From positions 2,542,001 to 2,606,000 of the forward strand of contig NZ_CAJRAF010000002.1 of the NCBI RefSeq assembly GCF_907164905.1: a stretch of DNA of 64,000 nucleotides. Direction: 5' to 3'. The position numbers and the translations under genes are program-made. This DNA comes from Dyadobacter sp. CECT 9275. Its GTDB lineage: Bacteria; Bacteroidota; Bacteroidia; Cytophagales; Spirosomataceae. Below the pieces are notes generated by a model. It did no database searches. It saw nothing but the letters and a program-made list of their open reading frames with translations, and was not told the DNA's origin. Numbering within the stretch: position 1 is the stretch's first letter; every line of letters starts with the position of its first letter. Shown here piece by piece: positions 61,919 to 64,000 of this stretch.

Positions 61919-63536
61919 ATTACAACTTATACAGTCAGCCATTGCGGATTTCAATTTCGCTGAAGCAAAAACCGAGATCCATCCGGAATATAAATACTTC
62001 AAACTTTTTGAAATATATCTTCCGGATAGATTTCGGGGGCTACCAACTCAATGGAAATTTGCTATTTTGCTGCAACAGGGTGAGGAAAATTATCCGCTGG
62101 TTTCCAAACAGGAAATCGTACAAGAAGGAAATAGGCTAAAATCTAAAATGACCAGTCAAAGTGAATTTCCGCTTGTCATTATTTCCGACGATGTCAGGGT
62201 TAATGTTGAAAAAGAGCTTGTGGACGCGAATGACAATGTGTTTTTTTTAGACAAGTTCAGGCTGCCCGGAAAAATAAGCGACGGTGTTCCTGTGAGAAAC
62301 ACTCCTATCATCCTTGCGGTAAAATCCAAATTCGAAAAAAATGGAAAAGGGAATTACGCATTGAGCCTCAGTCCGTATACTCCCAATATTCCTGTAGAAG
62401 GTTGGAGATTCTTTGGACGTCACCGTGAATTAGAGCAGATTATGTCATCCAAGTCAAATTGTTTCATTCTGGGCGCTAGGAAAACCGGCAAATCATCAAT
62501 TCTTGCCGAGGCTAAACGAAAATTATCATCAAGTGGTTTTATTGTTCATGATATTGGTGTCCAATATGCTATTTCATTTGGTGAAGTAGTAAATGCAATG
62601 GTAGCCAAACTCTCTGTACGAGATGCTTACTATGCCCAGCGCGATAGCGAACTCCTAGAAACCAATTTTGTTTTAAACGTAATTAAGCGACTTAGAGGAG
62701 AGGATAAAAAAAGAACAGTCTTAATATTTGATGAATTAGGAAACGTAATGCGCAGAGATTCTCGCAATATATGGAATTTCATGGGCATACTGAGGGACCT
62801 ATCTCAAAAAGGTGAGATCCGAGTGTTAGCTTCCGCTTTCCAAGAAATTTATATCAGAACCTACAAGGATTCCGATAGCCCACTTGTCAATTTCGGGACA
62901 ATGATCGAGATAAATCTTTTTTCAAGATCAGAAGTAGAGGAGATACTAATTAAGCCGTTAAGCGTTTGGTACGAAATCGAAGATCAAAACGAACTCCTTA
63001 GCCAGATAAGGAAAAAATTCGGCTTTCACCCGTTAATCCTCCAATGGATCGGTGAATACACTTTTAAAAGGATCTTTCACTCAAAAGATAAAAAGGTTGC
63101 TAATCACATCAATAGACTGCTCAATGAGGACATCAAATTTTTCAAAAATGCTTTCCAAGAGATATATGAAAAGAATCACTCCCTGCTGGAAAAGTATCTC
63201 TTTCTGAAATTTTGTAAGGATGCGCGCGACGAGCGAAGAGAACTTTCTACGATCGAGATCAAGCAGATTTCACTCAACACGGAATTAAAAAGATTTAAAA
63301 TAGAATCCAGCTTGGATGAACGAAATTATTTCCTTTACCGGCTAAGTCTGAAAGGCCTTTTTTACCAAGATGAATCCAATGGCCTAATATTTAAAATTGC
63401 TACTCCTATTCTCTACTATTATTACGAGTCGTCTAATGATATTGCTGAGGCCTTATTCGATATGGAATCGGAGATACCTCAGTTGTTTAAAAACATTAAT
63501 ATCAGTTATCAAAATGAGGGAAGCGGAGTTAATTGA
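61908..63536 (+). CDS. STAND/AAA ATPase, second gene of the M29 operon
   Basis: 542 residues. The N-terminal about 160 residues (DRFRGLPTQWKFAILLQQGEE, PLVIISDDVRVNVEKELVDANDNVFFLDKFRLPG) are of unknown fold. Then comes a STAND-like start, GWRFFGRHRELEQI, with Walker A GARKTGKSS (189-197), Walker B VLIFDELGN (Asp275-Glu276) and FHPLILQWIGEYTF (sensor/winged-helix). The C-terminus (ERRELSTIEIKQISLNTELKRF...YRLSLKGLF) resembles a winged helix of Orc1/STAND ATPases. No effector domain is fused, so the M29 protein is the likely effector. The start ATG overlaps the previous stop by 11 bp. Confidence 0.75.
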   Translation: MRTELQLIQSAIADFNFAEAKTEIHPEYKYFKLFEIYLPDRFRGLPTQWKFAILLQQGEENYPLVSKQEIVQEGNRLKSKMTSQSEFPLVIISDDVRVNVEKELVDANDNVFFLDKFRLPGKISDGVPVRNTPIILAVKSKFEKNGKGNYALSLSPYTPNIPVEGWRFFGRHRELEQIMSSKSNCFILGARKTGKSSILAEAKRKLSSSGFIVHDIGVQYAISFGEVVNAMVAKLSVRDAYYAQRDSELLETNFVLNVIKRLRGEDKKRTVLIFDELGNVMRRDSRNIWNFMGILRDLSQKGEIRVLASAFQEIYIRTYKDSDSPLVNFGTMIEINLFSRSEVEEILIKPLSVWYEIEDQNELLSQIRKKFGFHPLILQWIGEYTFKRIFHSKDKKVANHINRLLNEDIKFFKNAFQEIYEKNHSLLEKYLFLKFCKDARDERRELSTIEIKQISLNTELKRFKIESSLDERNYFLYRLSLKGLFYQDESNGLIFKIATPILYYYYESSNDIAEALFDMESEIPQLFKNINISYQNEGSGVN

Positions 63537-64000
63537 TCCTAGCTGGCAGGAAGCGATCGACTTACTTATCACGGGAAAATCGGTTTTTATTTCGGTGCCA
63601 GATTACTATGGAGGGCAGCGATTTATGGATACAATTCGACAATCAGACGAGCTGAATAATTCATTTACGGTTGTTAATTTACACTATTTTAACGACTCCA
63701 TAAAAATTGATTTTCAAAAGATTATCGATAATTTTCAGCAGGGGGAGTCAGACAGAATTCAGTTACCGGAAAATAATAAATTTGATTTCGCTGAAACCAT
63801 CCGAAAATTGGTCTTAAAAAAACCTTTCCTTGTGCTGATCACCAGTACCTATCATTCTTTTAACAATGTTAGTACCCTAGTTGACTCATTTCATGATATA
63901 ATAAAATATTTTCCTAATGATCGCCGAAAATATTTATCGATTTTGCTGATGGATGATTATTCGATGTATTTCCATGAAAATAAACGGACATATAGCTATG
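63514..64000 (+). CDS. Third gene of the M29 operon, 3' truncated by window edge
   Basis: Open from ATG 63514 (MREAELIDPSWQEAIDLLITGK) to the window end, at least 162 residues, overlapping the ATPase gene by 23 bp. GKSVFISVPDYYGGQRFMDTI sits where a P-loop would be in a STAND-type start but lacks the Lys-Ser/Thr. KPFLVLITSTYHSF and RKYLSILLMDDYSMYF fit strands 3-4 of the same fold. It therefore looks like a paralogue-like ATPase-fold protein without an active P-loop (inference), perhaps a sensor partner. The C-terminus is not visible. Confidence 0.6.
   Translation, partial: MREAELIDPSWQEAIDLLITGKSVFISVPDYYGGQRFMDTIRQSDELNNSFTVVNLHYFNDSIKIDFQKIIDNFQQGESDRIQLPENNKFDFAETIRKLVLKKPFLVLITSTYHSFNNVSTLVDSFHDIIKYFPNDRRKYLSILLMDDYSMYFHENKRTYSY

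Overview
The window looks like chromosomal DNA of a Bacteroidota bacterium, most likely an aerobic Cytophagales member of the Dyadobacter/Spirosoma type (inference). Supporting signs are promoter-like TAnnTTTG boxes without Shine-Dalgarno sites, DUF1080 and DUF6600 secreted proteins, a hybrid 7TMR-DISM histidine kinase, a Wza/Wzi-type capsule locus and Bacteroidota-type IS elements. The genus is not proven by anything I can see.

Layout. 1-5.5 kb: the 3' part of a GlcD/GlpC-type flavin/Fe-S oxidoreductase, a Uma2 nuclease-fold protein, an MFS transporter, ArfB and a DUF6600 protein. 5.6-10.4 kb: L-rhamnose catabolism, with a GntR-type regulator converging on a minus-strand pair: a RhaD aldolase/dehydrogenase fusion and a RhaI-type isomerase. 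10.6-18.1 kb: prolyl oligopeptidase, hybrid histidine kinase, a lipoprotein and AspS. 18.2-42.6 kb: one long plus-strand capsule/exopolysaccharide locus. It holds an SLBB export protein, Wzz, Wzx, a probable Wzy, four GT4 glycosyltransferases, two parallel-beta-helix (pectate-lyase fold) proteins, a TviB/TviC nucleotide-sugar pair, an initiating sugar transferase and three tandem Wzi paralogues. A decayed IS481-like element lies inside it. 42.6-48.9 kb: HIT protein, DUF1080 protein, a large SF1 helicase and a TerC protein. 49.4-49.6 kb: tRNA-Gly(GCC) and tRNA-Leu(UAA).

49.9-64 kb is an accessory, defence-like island just past the tRNAs. (a) A PD-(D/E)XK-STAND NTPase fusion. (b) A two-gene unit of an OLD-family ATPase/TOPRIM protein and a HEPN-like protein. 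Its ATPase gene is split by a complete IS21-family element (54064-56812) with 10-bp terminal repeats and a perfect 8-bp target duplication; joining the halves at one target copy restores a single in-frame 544-residue protein. (c) An orphan YHGCR-motif protein. (d) A scrap zone with the C-terminus of a type I secretion substrate, the tail of a second IS481-like copy, a tRNA-3'-end-like sequence and a decayed gene. (e) A tightly overlapping operon, running off the window, of an M29-like metallopeptidase with all expected metal ligands, a STAND/AAA ATPase and a third gene. Units (b) and (e) are the best candidates for an undescribed system.

How genes work together. Rhamnose would go through RhaI to rhamnulose, then (after a kinase not present here) through the fusion to DHAP, lactaldehyde and lactate. 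In the capsule locus TviC plus TviB would supply a UDP-HexNAcA precursor. The sugar transferase primes undecaprenyl phosphate, the GT4 enzymes extend the unit, Wzx flips it, the Wzy-like protein polymerises under Wzz control, the SLBB protein exports, and Wzi proteins hold the polymer at the surface.
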